Source: Hydractinia symbiolongicarpus (lineage: Eukaryota; Cnidaria; Hydrozoa; Anthoathecata; Hydractiniidae). Taken from it: a stretch of DNA of 64,000 nt. Positions 38,412 to 51,215 of the stretch are shown here, in pieces (positions within the stretch are counted from its first letter, which is position 1; each line of letters opens with the position of its first letter). The translations under genes were made by a program, and so were the position numbers. The stretch covers positions 19,619,851-19,683,850 of the forward strand of contig NC_079877.1 in NCBI RefSeq assembly GCF_029227915.1. The letters are read 5' to 3'. The notes under the pieces were generated by a model. That model did no database searches, was not told the DNA's origin, and saw only the letters and a program-made list of their open reading frames with translations.

Positions 38412-39145
38412 CTAAAAATGAGGGGAAAAGTAGAGTAGGCTAATAAATACTAGGCGTAAATTTAAGCACCACAATGTGATATCCGGGTTCATTCATTTTC
38501 TTTATGAATTTTGCTTTAAAGGAGATACGAACTACGGCTGCTGAATAAAAGTTTATGATGCAGTGTTGTTTTTGAAGACCAGATTAGATCGACAGGCGTG
38601 GTAAACCAAAAGATAAACTAAAACCCCGGACATAAATTAGCGGAAAAATGCAAAAATATGATTCTCCCCCTCTCAACCTTTTCCAATGTTGCAGGTTCCA
38701 TATGCTAGATTTTGAGCCTAAAAATTGGTTATGTGTCGCGTCAACATTAAATTGGGGGGAAGAGGGTTATAACGTGTGTTTTTGAAAATTCCACTAATAT
38801 AATGTCCGAGGTTGCAGTCTGTTATCAATAGTAGTTTTTATTACAAAATTTGAAAAGCAAAAAAGCAAATATTATGTGGCGAAGATTATTGCGAAGCAAT
38901 TGAGCTTTGCGAGCGAAGCGAAATTGTGGAGCACGTTTGCTACACGCGAGGTATACCAAGAGAATTATTGAGATTCTCAAAATTTCGATAGAAAAAAAAT
39001 CATATAAAATCAGCGTAAAGAAATAGGACTGATATTTTTGCACATAAAGCTAGGGTATTTTTTTTTTCTAATAAAACAAGTAAGTTTGGACCGAGGGGTT
39101 AAAGTATAAGTCTAGTAAAAAAATGCAATAAGTACGGCTCGTACT

Positions 39146-39173
39146 CCCCCCCCCCCCCCCCCCCCCCCCCCCC
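39146..39173 (+). repeat. 28-nt poly-C tract
   Basis: An uninterrupted run of 28 C lies 15 nt beyond the end of the tandem duplication. A pure run of this length is hard to sequence and may mark an assembly problem at this place. Confidence 0.95.
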
Positions 39174-42100
39174 GTCTTTTGGTCCGGATTATACGTCCGC
39201 CGAACTTGAACACACAAAGAGGAATATGCCGTCAACAATAAACGGTAGTTGGCATTTTAGACACGTATATTTTACGGACCTAAAATATGCTTTATTTCTT
39301 TGTATTATAGCTAATTATTTTATAAATAATTAATCAATTATTTTGAAATTTTGCTTCTAATACTATTATAGTTGTATTTTAATGAAACATAATAGTATTA
39401 AAACGGTTTTCTTCTTTTGAAAAAACTTATTGCTAGTCCTGTTTCTAATGGACTTTACTTATGTATTTTAAGCTTTTTTGTTGCTGTGCTTTTTCTGGAG
39501 AATTGAGTTGGATTGGAAAGCTCCTGTGTACGGTACCCTTTTCTAAAGAAATATTGAAGAAATTTGTACAATTATAACGCGCCGAGCTGTGTGTTATTTT
39601 ATTGTTTCTAAGAAGATGTAATAATACAATATTATCAATTTTAATTGGTTTTATCCAAATCAAGGTAAGGCTTAATCACACGAAAGGTAGCTAGAGCTCA
39701 GTTTTGTATAAAAGAATTAAAAGTAATTTGTAGAATACATATGGAGAAGCTGTATTACTACCTAACTGATAGCCAGATATAGGAAAACCTGTAGCTAGGG
39801 CGCAGACAAAACAAATAGCTCTGGGTGCTAGAGTGAGCTGACCAACCGTTTTTTATCACAGTTTTTTATTTATTATATAAGTAACCTGTTACAGTAATTA
39901 AAAAATATCCACCTTTGCTATCAAACCAACAGCAATGTAATTGTCAATAGGAATTAGTACACCCTCCCTGAGAACAAGGTTTAAAGCGACATTAAAACAA
40001 TAAAACTGTCATTAAACAGAACTCCAAGGATGCCCAAGCCGCACACGTCCTCTAAACGGAGTGGGCATCTTTGAAACTGCTTGTAATTTTAGAACAAGGG
40101 TGCTGATAAGCTGCATACGTGCAGGCGTTTTTGTGCAAGTTTAGCGTTTAGAAAAAAAATGAAGTATTCACCCGAAAAAACCCGCATCGACCATAAAATA
40201 AACTATGTGGTAGCTAAGTTCTTAAAAGAACTGTTTTTGATGGTTTTTGATAAAATTCACTTGATAAATAACTTTTAAACTTTATTAACTCCTTTCTCTT
40301 AAAGCATCTTTTTCCAACTATTTTCCACAAGGTATGTTACAGGGAATTGAATTTTGGAAATGCTCCAGGCAAGTTCGGGAAAGTGTGGGCGGTTTTGGAA
40401 GACAACCACTAATTTAATTGGAAAAGTTGCCCGAACTCGCCCTTATATATGTGGCCGTTTGCAGCTTATTTTAGAATATTCTCAGGAATAATAGACCAAG
40501 AGCAATTACATCACAGTTTCTTGTTCACCGCCCACGTGTGTTTGAGAACAACCCACATAAAAAGTTCATTATTTTTTAAATTATTTGTGTAAAAATTACT
40601 ATTTCATTCACGATAAACCATTTGTCAGTCATTTTATTCATCCAACAAAGAATCCTATTCAAGGTGCTTTTTTATTAGTGCTGAATTTAATAATTGACAT
40701 GATTCAGCATAGTTTTTAAAAGGGTCTGATTGAAAAATATGATTGCAAAGTTCAGCACTTGTAATGTTTGTGTATTTGTGTACTCAGCTTCTAAAACACA
40801 CACAAGAGACATTATATTTTCCTCTGGGTGATTACATTAATGTTGGTTGAAAAAAACCTGAATGATGAGAAGCATATGTTTTTGAATGGGTCTAGGACAA
40901 TTTAATTTCCCTTGGCCTTGCATCAATAAGCACTTCTAAAATGATTTTGTCGGATTTGGAAACTGTTGGTATGGTTGGAACTTTGCATATAAAATTAGTA
41001 AAGTTGCCAAATTGTTTAGTTTTTTTCTTTTATACTTTTCCGAATTAGCCTTAATTATTTATGAGATGAAAAACAGTGCTTTCAATTCCATTGACTTGGC
41101 CATCCCTTAAAGGCACTGGAAGCTTCACTATATGAAAATGTTTTCTTTTTCTTTTAGATTGTGTACAATGGGAGTGAGTGATGTAATCTTCCAATGCGTG
41201 TGGTGAAAAGAAGGCGAAACCGTTACTGTTTTTCTGCCCAAATTTTAAGCTATTTAATAAATCTTGATAAAGTTAAAAACTGTTTTGATTTGTTTGTTTT
41301 TGTTTTAATTGTTTCCCGTGAGTTTTCGAAATTCGTTCCAGCAGATTCTGTGGCTTCTAGTGCCGGTATTTTTACGTGAAAAAAATACTGTTTTGTTTTA
41401 AGGTCATTTACGAAATCGTTAATGTTAGGACCAACTTCTGCGGGTTGTACAACTCGATGTATTACATATCTTTCGGAATACTGCTAAAAGTGTAATTTTG
41501 TATTGCGCTCTTTACTTTTATCATTCTGTGGGAAAAGGCGGTACAAAATTTTAACACGCGTTATTCGTTTCTGTTAGTTTCGCGTAATCTAATTTTCTCG
41601 GACATTTTGAAAAGAATATCCCACGCACATCAAATACTCGCGCAGTCTATTCGCAAAAAAAAAAATGTTTTTGCGCAACGAATTGTTCTGCAGAGCGTTC
41701 ATTTTCCTACCTCGTCCCCAGGGTTCTTCTATATGATATTCAATTTTGATGTATTTCGGAAGATGTTAGCGCCAAAGAAACAAGAAGCGCTAGGGACAAA
41801 GTATTGGATAGTTTAATTTTGCTTGCAACTTGCGAAATGCTTCGCAACCTTTTTTTTAATTTCTAGTTTTATTATTTTCTTGAACTTACTCCGTTTAAGT
41901 AAAGATAAAGAAAGTAAAATCTCGTAAATAAAGATGAAGTCACCATGTTGCGCGTTCGATTTGTCGTTAAAGACAATTAATTCTGATATATATAACAAGC
42001 AAATCTCGGTATACGGGAAATAGCAAAGCATGGTTTTCCTTTGTTACGTGGTGTCATTCGTAAAGAGTGAACCAATGACATAAATTTTTAGGACTTACGT

Positions 42101-44690
42101 ACAGGGCACTTTGGTTACACTCATAAGCGCAAGAAATTAACACATAAATTTGGTACTTATTACAAAAATACCAATGGGTTTGTTTACAAAAGAGAACAAC
42201 CTCGATGTTGTTTGATATTGTTCTTACAGGTAGCTTAGCTACTATAGTTACATTTAGGATTAAACTAGCATTTATTACTTAATACTCAGTAAAATAGGTC
42301 AAGTTTGAATATTAAACGTTTTCGCTATAGCTAGCTAGACTAAGCATGAAAGGACAAGGCTGAGCTTTTTAGCTGGGTTAAAAGTCAAAACTTAAAGAGG
42401 AAAATTACATCACATTTTTTAAGATTATACTACACATATTTTAGAACACCTGCATGAAAATGCATTGTTCATCAAGTTACCCCATATGGCTAATATGGAA
42501 GATTTCTTCATAAAAAGCATCAGAAACTTTTTTCATGTGGATTACTTTTACATTAACAAAAATTTGAAGATAAACTTTTGCGATTTTGTCATTCATTAGT
42601 TTTCAAATTTCTCGCTGGAAATTTTTAAGGTTTAAAACCCATGTCTCACAGTAACTTTTTCGTTCTTATCCTAATGTTAATACATAAGCTATGCAAGAAC
42701 TTTTGCAGGAAAATAAAAACCCATCAAGAGAAAAAGTTTGTTATTAAAATATTATAAATAATTTCAAACCGATTAGTCCCTGCAGTCATTTTGGTGTCAG
42801 CGGTATGAAAAACTATGCTAAAACTATACTAAGTAAAAGCCCTATTACTTCAGTAAAAAATTGAAATAATGACTTGAAACTTAGTATTATATGTTTTTAG
42901 ACCAGTTTAATGAAATGAACCCAAATTTTTTTAACTACTATCATAGTTTCTGAGTTTTTAATTTTGGCCATTTTTGGAGACACCGATAAACTTTTCTTGA
43001 CAGCATATCAATTTTGACAAGCCATGTGTACAGAAAACATTCTAAGTGATTCTCAGGATTAAAAATAATTCAAACAGATAAAATGTGTCCAGGTTTAGGA
43101 CCAAATACCTTATCCAGCTCAGAGAAAGTGGGAATGTGCTTCTAGAGCACAGTGCTAAATACATAATCTAAATTTTATGCCGTATAAATACAAAGTGGTT
43201 AGAAAGTTATTTTTTGTCCACCTGGATCTGCAACACGTTTACTTTGCACTAATCGCCCAGTCTGCTGACACTCACAATTAATTTTTGAATATCCAGAGGA
43301 ACTTTTTATGCAAAATGAAAAATGCGACACAACTGTATTTGCTTTGCAGAAGTAACAATAGGCTTATCTTTATCATAAGTCCCGTGAATGTTGGTTTATG
43401 AAAAAGATATTCTTAATGCTATAAGCGCTCCACTGGATTTGTAACACATTACACTAAGTGTCCTCCATGTGAAACAGTTTACACTTTACTAAGTCTTAAC
43501 CTGAAGACCACATCAAGCGAATATTACTTCTGGCTATACTTTCCCAATTTTTGTTATTTCATAAAAGAAAACTGAAAATCTACATAATTTATTTATGAAA
43601 TATAGGTTTCAGTTTGTCGTGGAAACATGTTTACCAACATGCAATGTGTTGCATACCTAACTAGCTATATACTTAAGTCTTGAATGTTCACTGCTATGGG
43701 AGGTCCAAATAACTACCTAGCTATTTTTATTTAAAATGACAGAATGCCTTGAAAAATCTTTTGTGCAGCTAGATATACTAAAGTAATATATTTAGCTCTT
43801 GTACTTTATCACTTAATTATTTAATAACAAATGTGACCTGGAGTGCTGGCGTGGTACTGGCTAGGTAGCTTAAAATCACAAAATAAATATTATCCAGATG
43901 TGACCTTCCCTCATCATCAGACATCGGAAAGGCGTTCCTGTTCTTTTCTTCTCATTGTGGGGTACCTCAAATTCTTGTAAATCCAATGAAAAAAAATACT
44001 TAAGAATTCCTTTTCTTTCCCTTGCACTACTCATGGCATTTCTTTGCATGTCTTTAGTTTCAAGCCACGATCCCTGAGCTTCCAACCCCGTCTCAGTCAC
44101 AAGTTTCAGCGCTAGCCGAAATGACGGACAACGTTGAGGAACTCTAGGTAATTTTGAAAAAATGTGGTTCTGCCTTATGATTTTCAGATATTTGCTGCTG
44201 ATATCAGCATATTTTGGCCCTCGGGTGCCACACCTCCGTATATATAGGAGTTAATTATCTTTAAATGTTTCCGGTCTGTGTATTTATCATATTTGGTGCC
44301 ATCTAATCACAACAAACTTCATCGTTTAAAGCTGGAAGTATGTTGGGGAAAAGGGACTCAAAACATGAAAAAACTATTGTTGTTGGTCATAACAGATAGG
44401 TTATAAAATGCTGTTGCTACTATAGTACGTCGTAAATATCTAAAACCCGCTTATTTTCACCCCAAGCAGCCATGAAAATTCTGTAAAAATGTTGTTAGAA
44501 ACATATATAGATACTTAGTTGTGAAATATAGCTATTTATTTGTTATTTTAGTAGTTATCTCAGTAGATTTTAGAATTTAGAAATCTATAATTTTTTTCTC
44601 CAGCTTAAAATTTATTTTGTGGCTGCCACAAAATAGTTTTTTGTTCGTCTCTCCTTCGTTTGATGTATTTAATTACTTTGATGAGTCTAG
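39174..44690. other. Long stretch without recognised genes
   Basis: AT-rich intergenic or intronic sequence of the minus-strand gene. An imperfect inverted pair (CTCGTCCCCAGGGTTCTTCT at 41710; AGAAGCGCTAGGGACA at 41785) suggests a small MITE; related motifs occur at 3103 and 28260. At 42765-43020 there is a dispersed repeat. The minus ORF 43876-44100 (SSARERKGILKYFFSLDLQE) has some coding character but no known family. Confidence 0.5.
42765..43020. repeat. Dispersed repeat, copy 1
   Basis: Shares AACCGATTAGTC, TAGTTTTAGACCAG/TTTTTAGACCAG, CCGATAA and ACAGCATATC blocks in the same order with 50950-51215. Family unknown; no coding capacity. Confidence 0.55.
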
Positions 44691-44699
44691 GATAGACTA

Positions 44700-46864
44700 G
44701 GAAAATATTAACAACAAACTCAACTCTGTTGCCTGGGACATGATGTTGAAAGATATGAACCTCGAACAACAACTACAAAATATTATAGATAAAATTTTAC
44801 TTCTGTCTGAAGAACTAGTTCCTAAAAGGAAAGTGTTTACACAAGATAAACACTACATACCAAGAGATCGTCGTGTACTAATGAGGCAGCGTCGTAAGCT
44901 TATAAAGCGACTGTCCAAAACTTTTAAATACAAACAAGTGAAAGAAATAAAAGAACGATTAGTCGACATTGAACTTTCTCTGCAGCAGTCATTTAAAGAA
45001 AGCGACAATCTCTAGAAAAGAAAGCAATTTCTTCCATTAAAACAAACCCAAAATATTTTTATTTCTATGCGCAAAAACATAGTAAAACAAGGTCCAGAGT
45101 AGGTCCATTATTTAACAAAAGGAAACAGAAGTTTACTGATGATTGCAAAGAAATGGCTGACCTCCTGCAACAACAATACGTGAGTGTATTTAGTAAGCAA
45201 CATAATTCAACAGCCGATGCTAATGACTTAACTTGTACCATTCCTGTAATGACAGATGTTGCACTTACCACTGATGACATAATTGAAGCAATTAACACTC
45301 TATCTGCTAATTCAGCTTCCGGCCCAGATGGTGTCCCTGCTATATTTCTTAAAATTGTAAGAATGCTGTGGCAACTCCACTTCTTATGTTTTGGTCAAAC
45401 TGTCTCAACACAGGTGTAACACCTCTGCTTTTGAGGACTGCAAACATTGCCCCCATTTTCAAAGGAGATGACAAAGGCGAAGTGGACAACTGTCAACAAG
45501 TTGCCTTGACTTCACATGTTAAAATATTTGAAAAAGTTATAAAAAAGAACATAGTTGATCATCTTGTACAGTACAATCTTTTTAACAACTCACAACATGG
45601 TTTTAGAGAAGGTCGTTCCTGTTTATCACAGCTACTGACCCATTATGATACAATCCTATCCTTTCTTGAAAGCGGTTCAAATGTAGATACAATTTACTTA
45701 GATTTTAGCAAGGCATTTGACAAAGTGGACCACTTTAGCTTATTTGCTAAACTGAAGCAACTTGGTACAAATGACAAACTGATAAAATGGATTAAATCAT
45801 TCCTTAAAGACAGAATACAACATGTTCATGTCAATGGTGTAAAATCTATACCCGCTAACGTTGGATCAGGGGTTCCACAGGGGTCTGTTCTTGGCCCACT
45901 GCTTTTTCTAATCATGGTAGGTGATATCAATCAGAACTTAAAATATTCTTTGGCATCCAGCTTTGCAGACGACACACGAATTCTGAAAAATTCTCATGGA
46001 CACCTTTAAACTCCAAAGTGATCTAAATATAATTTATAAGTGGAAAAATGAAAATAATATGAAACTCAATGGGTGTAAGTTTGAGCACCTAAGTTATGGA
46101 AAGGTTGAGTTTTTGAAACCACTCTCTGTATATCTAAGTAACACGTCAGAAAAGATCAACAAAAAAATCACTGTGAAGGACTTAGGAGTTATAATGTCGA
46201 ATGATTGCAAATTTAATAACTATATCTCAAACCTTATATCAAAGGCAAACAGGATAATTGGATGGATATTACGAACATTAGAGAGCAGAGAAAAAAACGT
46301 GATGTTGACTCTTTGGAAATCATTAGTTATTCCCCCACCTTGACTATTGTTCCCAGTTATGGTCTCCACTAATGAAAGGACAAATACAAGACATAGAAAT
46401 GGTGCAAAGAACCTTTACTAGAAGAATCCTTGGAACTCAAGGTTTTTCGTACTGGGACGAACTAAAAAGATTGAATCTGTATTATCTGGAGAGAAGAAGA
46501 GAACGGTATGCCATAATTTACATCTAAAAAGTGATTGAAAGAATAGTACCAAACTTTGGTCAGGAAACTGTGAAAGGAGGCAGGCATCACATGGTACACG
46601 AATGATCGTTTGGGTCGAAAATGTGTTGTTCTTGTAGTGAAGAAAGGACCATTTTATAAGATTCGCTGTGTTAGCTTGGCTGTTCAAGGAGTACGATTGT
46701 TCAATGGTCTACCAAAAGCAATACACAACCATCTGAAGTTGAATTGCTTTCTTGCTACTGTTCCTGATGAGCCACCGATACCAAATTATGTTCAGTTTCG
46801 AAAGGCCAACACGAACAGCATCATTGACATGATGAGCATTGGACTCGCCGAGTTGGATGCGTGA
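44700..46864 (+). pseudogene. Non-LTR retrotransposon (jockey/CR1-like) reverse transcriptase, 5'-truncated and broken
   Basis: An N-terminal linker (VAWDMMLKDMNLEQQLQNII, 44730-45015) is followed after frame breaks by SANSASGPDGVPAIFLK (45153-45419). The main RT block (45368-46009) has NIAPIFKGDDKGEVDNCQQV, HGFREGRSCLSQL, IYLDFSKAFDKVDH, SGVPQGSVLGPLLF and the FADD active site. Downstream pieces (45996-46343, 46610-46864) carry KDLGVIMSNDCKF and the C-terminal region. The endonuclease domain is missing and there are at least four frame breaks, so it is a dead, 5'-truncated copy, as is usual for LINEs. Confidence 0.9.
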
Positions 46865-47019
46865 AGATCTCACAAAATCTACTTCAAAGTATTCAAAGTA
46901 TAAGTATTAAAGGCGAATTAACGAAAAAAACTGCATGTATGTTTTTATGCAATAAAAATATACTTACATATCGCAAAAACAACATGGCATTAAAAATTTG
47001 AAATTTTGGCATTTTAATA

Positions 47020-47523
47020 CAGTCGACGCTCGTTATCTTGCCCTTCCACGGGACTGGTGAAAAATGTCGAGATAACAAAAGTTCGAGAAAGTGGATAGTC
47101 GAGATGAGCGTCGATCGTGAAAAAGGTCGAGATAAGGAAAGTTTGTCAATATCATGCACACATTAGGAAAAAAAAAAATTAAATTTTAAACCTGGTCAGG
47201 GATGGACTATTAATCAGAAAAATTAATTATTCTTCTGCTTCGAAATCTTGATTTTGAGAAAGTTCGAGAAATTCGAACGTTCGAATGTTTTCCTGATCAT
47301 AATTTTTTGTGTGATGAAATTCAAAAAATTACAGAAAAAGTCGAGATACGTGATAAAATGTACTCAAGGGACCGTAAAAATAGGTCGAGATAAGGAAAGT
47401 TTGAGATAACGGGTAGTCGAGATATTGGACTTGTTTTAGCCTACGTGAGGTTGAAATGCTGAAGGGACCCATAAAAATTGGTCGAGATACGGAAAGATCG
47501 AGATAACGAGTAGTCGGGATCTG
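47020..47523. mobile_element. Pogo-type MITE with TA target duplication
   Basis: The left end is CAGTCGACGCTCGTTATCT and the right end, reversed, is CAGATCCCGACTACTCGTTATCT; both are flanked by TA (47018-47019, 47524-47525). Interior GGTCGAGATAAGGAAAG motifs repeat five or six times. No transposase; it would be mobilised by a pogo-family enzyme in trans. Confidence 0.8.
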
Positions 47524-47825
47524 TATGTGCAAATTTAGTCCACAAAAGCCATTAACGATCGCCGCCATTATTGAACAAAAGCCAACTTGGTTCGTATATA
47601 TTTTGTTGATTTGTGACGTTAGACGGCGCACATAGCTTAGCCAGGACTTGTGAGAATCCACTCACTTCTTAGTCTTCCAAGAAGAGATTTAAAAATAATC
47701 TTCCACGATTTAAAAACATGCAAAAGAACGTAAACAAAGAAAAACTTTGAGACTATTTTTGTTCGATTTGCTATTACAAAATCACTTCCAGTACATTTTA
47801 TTGCGCATAATCATTTGAAGTTTTA

Positions 47826-47992
47826 GGCCTAGATTAGACGCCTCATTTTTGCCGTGCGAAACTTAATTAAAATGCGTAAAAAAATCTATGTTTAATTAGT
47901 TCGACAAAAAGACGACATCTAATTCAAAAAAGTAATGCAGAATTTGCCGATTCAATCGGCAAAAGTGAGGCACGGGATTAGATGGCTAGTTT
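47826..47992. mobile_element. Small inverted-repeat element
   Basis: The left arm (AGATTAGACGCCTCATTTTTGCCG) is mirrored by the right arm (CGGCAAAAGTGAGGCACGGG, then ATTAGATGG), about 120 nt apart. It lies 150 bp upstream of the gene at 48149 and could affect its promoter. Confidence 0.5.
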
Positions 47993-48148
47993 TTGTCGAG
48001 CTAAACTAAAAAAAGTCGGGTTTTTATTTTTCGAGTGAAAACTACGCATGCGCAGTAATATCACTCGACTCAATTTTAAACGTCCCGCGCAAATTTGTTT
48101 GAATCACGAGGAGAGCATACTGTATGAACGTAAACAAACTAACTTAAA

Positions 48149-49143
48149 ATGTCTGAAGAATTGGTGAGTTAGAATTTATAACCAGTAAAAACACTTTCTA
48201 ACCTAATCATTATTATATATATTTTTTTATTTTGCAGAATTTGCCATTATTATCAACAATAATACACGACAATCCAATGTCATCAGATAAAAGTGAAGAG
48301 GATGCTAATCATTTTGAAGTATTTATGAAAAAACACACAAAGAAAAGAGGTAGTAAAACTGAACGAAAATCTCATTGGCCAACAGATATGGTTTATGATT
48401 TAGTAGGTATCATCATTGAGGATGAAAAGTTAAAAAAAAAGCTACTATTAACCAATATAAAAACGTTAAAAACAGTGATTACTATAAGCTGATAATTGAA
48501 GAGCTAAAAGGAAGGTGTTGAATTTCCTTTTGACATTAATCAAACAAGGCAAAAATTCAAACGTTGCATGACAGCTTGTAGCGAAGCTGCCCTAAAAATT
48601 AAAACGGCTTTAGGAATCCAAAGATTTCAAGAAGACAAGAATTTTGGCACATGGTTCAACAAACTATTTGCAGTCGTAAAATCCATGGACAGTTGTCAAC
48701 ACGAAAAATCAATGGAGCCAAATTGTGCACAAGCTGGTGTGCCAAGTGGTAGCGAAACAACACCGCCTTCCAGTAATGAAACTGACATCTGTCCTGGTAA
48801 TAATAAAAAAAGAAAGCTATTCGTACCAATTCACGAAACAACAAAAAAAGCAAAAACGCGAAGGGAGGAAAATATTACTCAAAGTTTATGTGATATTAAC
48901 AATGCACTTTCAAATGATCCTAAAGAAAAATTATTAGATTTTTTAAAAGAAGAAAGCGACACTTTTAGAACGCGTGGTGACAATGCCTGTCCAGCAGCCA
49001 ATTGTTCAACAACCAGTACACCAGGCATATACACCATGGAATTTCATGAATTCCCCACCCACTCATCCACAACATGCTAGATATGGTATGAGCAACCAAC
49101 GTTTAAATATGGATAAAGAAGGACTAGTGTATGAAAATTTATA
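48149..49143 (+). pseudogene. MADF/Myb-SANT-like DNA-binding protein gene with an intron, three frame breaks
   Basis: Exon 1 (48149-48163, MSEEL) has a GTGAGT donor; exon 2 starts at 48238 after TTTTGCAG. The domain begins SHWPTDMVYDLVGIIIEDEK. An apparent one-base deletion near 48470 shifts the frame through NSDYYKLIIEELK, and an insertion near 48518 restores it for EFPFDINQTRQKFKRCMTAC and FGTWFNKLFAVVKSMDSC. A basic stretch (KKRKLF, KKAKTRREE) looks like a nuclear signal. Near 48980 a third shift opens a better C-terminus, MPVQQPIVQQPVHQAYTPW to YENL and TAA at 49143. I know similar proteins as recurrent cnidarian DNA-binding genes, often the second gene of a transposon. The lesions may be real or sequencing indels. 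Confidence 0.5.
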
Positions 49144-50499
49144 AAGGTTTTCAGTTGTTGTAAAATATTATTTTAGACATTGAAAAAGTTTACAATGTAT
49201 CCTCATATACTGTCTTTTAATTAAAAAAACTATTTGCTATTTTATCCCTTATCAATTTTGAATTCAAGGGACTATCTCTCAAATTTCTTTGGTTCGTGCT
49301 TGTCATTTGCAGCAAATCTCGTAGTTCCGATTGCGAGAAAAAGTTGAATACACGTAATACTTATTTTTTTCTTGATACAAAAATAACAAGAAAATTTCCT
49401 AGAGTTGAATACACGTAATACTTTTTTTTCTAAGTGATAACTCATATCTAAAAATGTAAAACTATTTTAAACAGTGAAATATTATTTTATTCTATAAAGA
49501 TTTATTTCAAAATATGATTACACACATTTGAAATTTTTATTTCGAAACTGTATGAAATATTTATTTTAAAAATATTTGGAAATATTTTAAAACATTTCGA
49601 AAGCTTTTTAAAGAACTTGGAATTGCTATGCAATTAAATTCCAGACAGGTGTGAAATTTTCAGAGGTATTTCAGAATTAGAAAATTCTGCAAATCGATTT
49701 GTAGAATTTCCATTTCGAAAAAATTTCAAAGGCGCCGACAACAAAATAACGTGGCTGAACTACCATGTTACAATTTATTAGGTCTTAAACGAAGTCGTAC
49801 CATGTGGTTCAAAAGCTCCTTTTTTTGCCAGCCTAATTTGCCGTGTGCGGGGGAATATGTATCGAGTTTACATTCCACAGCTAAATCATTATATACCTCG
49901 AAACGCTCCAGGCTCAAATTAAGGTAGAACAGTAGACCATTGCCTGTTGTCATTTTGAACCTTCAGGAAGCCGTTTAGCACTATTTTCCTAGCTAGTTAT
50001 AATCAGGGACGGTTTCAGTGTACGTCAGCGCCGTCACGCGACTAACATAATTTTTACTAAGAACCGTAAAATATAATAGGGTCCTCTGATCCCGCAGGCC
50101 CTGCGACCGTTGAGCTTTATTTTACGGACCTTCCTCTTCTGTGGCTGCGTAGATAAATACGGTAAAAAGCGACTGACATCCGAAGGATTTTCCTGCAAAT
50201 TGATTGGCTTGCCGGCGGAATTAACGTATTCTGATTGGTTTACAAAAACCTGACTGCTTTGACCCATATTTATGGTATTCGAGGTGCCTGTATTTTTTTA
50301 TAATTATTAAAACTTTCAACCGATACCGTGTAATTAAAATTTCGGACCAAATGAAAGCAATGAAAGGCTTTTCGGACCAAATGAAAGCAATAATTAACAA
50401 GGCATGGTGACTCCCGACATGTGTGCTGCAATGAGATGCAATAATTTTTTTAATGTGCAATAAATATACGTAAAGTTATTATGTTCGATCCGAAGTGTG

Positions 50500-50883
50500 C
50501 AGCTATGTATAGAATACTCCGTATGGCATAGTCCGTATAGCATACTCCGTATGGCATACGGATAAGGATATAGCAAATTCTGCATACTCCACATAGCGAA
50601 TTCTGCATAAATACTCTCGGTATCTCACAATCTGTATGCCATAATCCTTTTTTTGTAATCAAACTAATGTTCCCACACTCCGTATAACTACAATATACCT
50701 CGTATGTTTACGACGGATAAAAAGTAAGGAACGTGCTTGTCTTTTTAACTTGTTTTTTTGGTGATTATTTTTTATTTTTTTCGAAAACAGTTACAGTCAT
50801 ATATTGCAATATTTCACTTTAAGAACATTCGTTGGCAGACCCCGTATAGCTAAACCAAACTCCGTATAGCAGCTATACGGAGT
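50500..50883. repeat. CTCCGTATRGCATA degenerate repeats with a palindrome
   Basis: Repeated CTCCGTATGGCATA / TCCGTATAGCATA units at 50515-50570, related GCATACTCCACATAGC units to 50640, and again at 50680-50905. At 50859-50883 the two orientations meet as a palindrome ACTCCGTATAGC-A-GCTATACGGAGT. No protein is implied. Confidence 0.75.
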
Positions 50884-50949
50884 ATTACTCCGTACAGAAA
50901 CCACACTCCGTTAGTCACAATTACATTAAATTAAGTCTTGTCAAAAAAA

Positions 50950-51215
50950 AATTCCCATAATTCCTAACCGATTAGTCTAAGTGTCAAGTTTATGTGGGTA
51001 GTATAAAGAAGCATACTTTTCGCTAATGGTAAGAGTCCAATAACTTGTGCAAAAATTAAAACAATGGCTTAAAATTTGATATGGTATAGTTTTAGACCAG
51101 ATTGATGAAAGAGAGCCCAATATACATTGTTCTTAAGTTTTTTAATTTAGGCATTCTCGGGGACGCCGATAAGGCATTTTTTACAGCATATCTGTTTTAA
51201 CACAGTTACAAGTTT
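50950..51215. repeat. Dispersed repeat, copy 2
   Basis: Same orientation and block order as 42765-43020 (AACCGATTAGTC ... TTTTAGACCAGATTGATGAA ... GGACGCCGATAA ... ACAGCATATCTG). Confidence 0.55.

Larger units (their letters stand above)
36762..39131. repeat. 1185-bp exact-looking tandem duplication
   Basis: Copy 1 is 36762-37946 and copy 2 is 37947-39131, with a constant offset of 1185 and no difference found by eye. Each contains the last 119 nt of the caspase CDS, its poly(A) signal and the last exon of a minus-strand gene. Copy 2 of the caspase end (37947-38065) has no upstream exon. The identical short minus ORFs at 37640-37858 and 38825-39043 are part of the duplication, not genes. Confidence 0.95.

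Noticed and set aside
37640-39043. Two identical 72-codon minus ORFs
   Set aside because: Identical because of the 1185-bp duplication; low-complexity Lys/Phe/Ile composition and no family.
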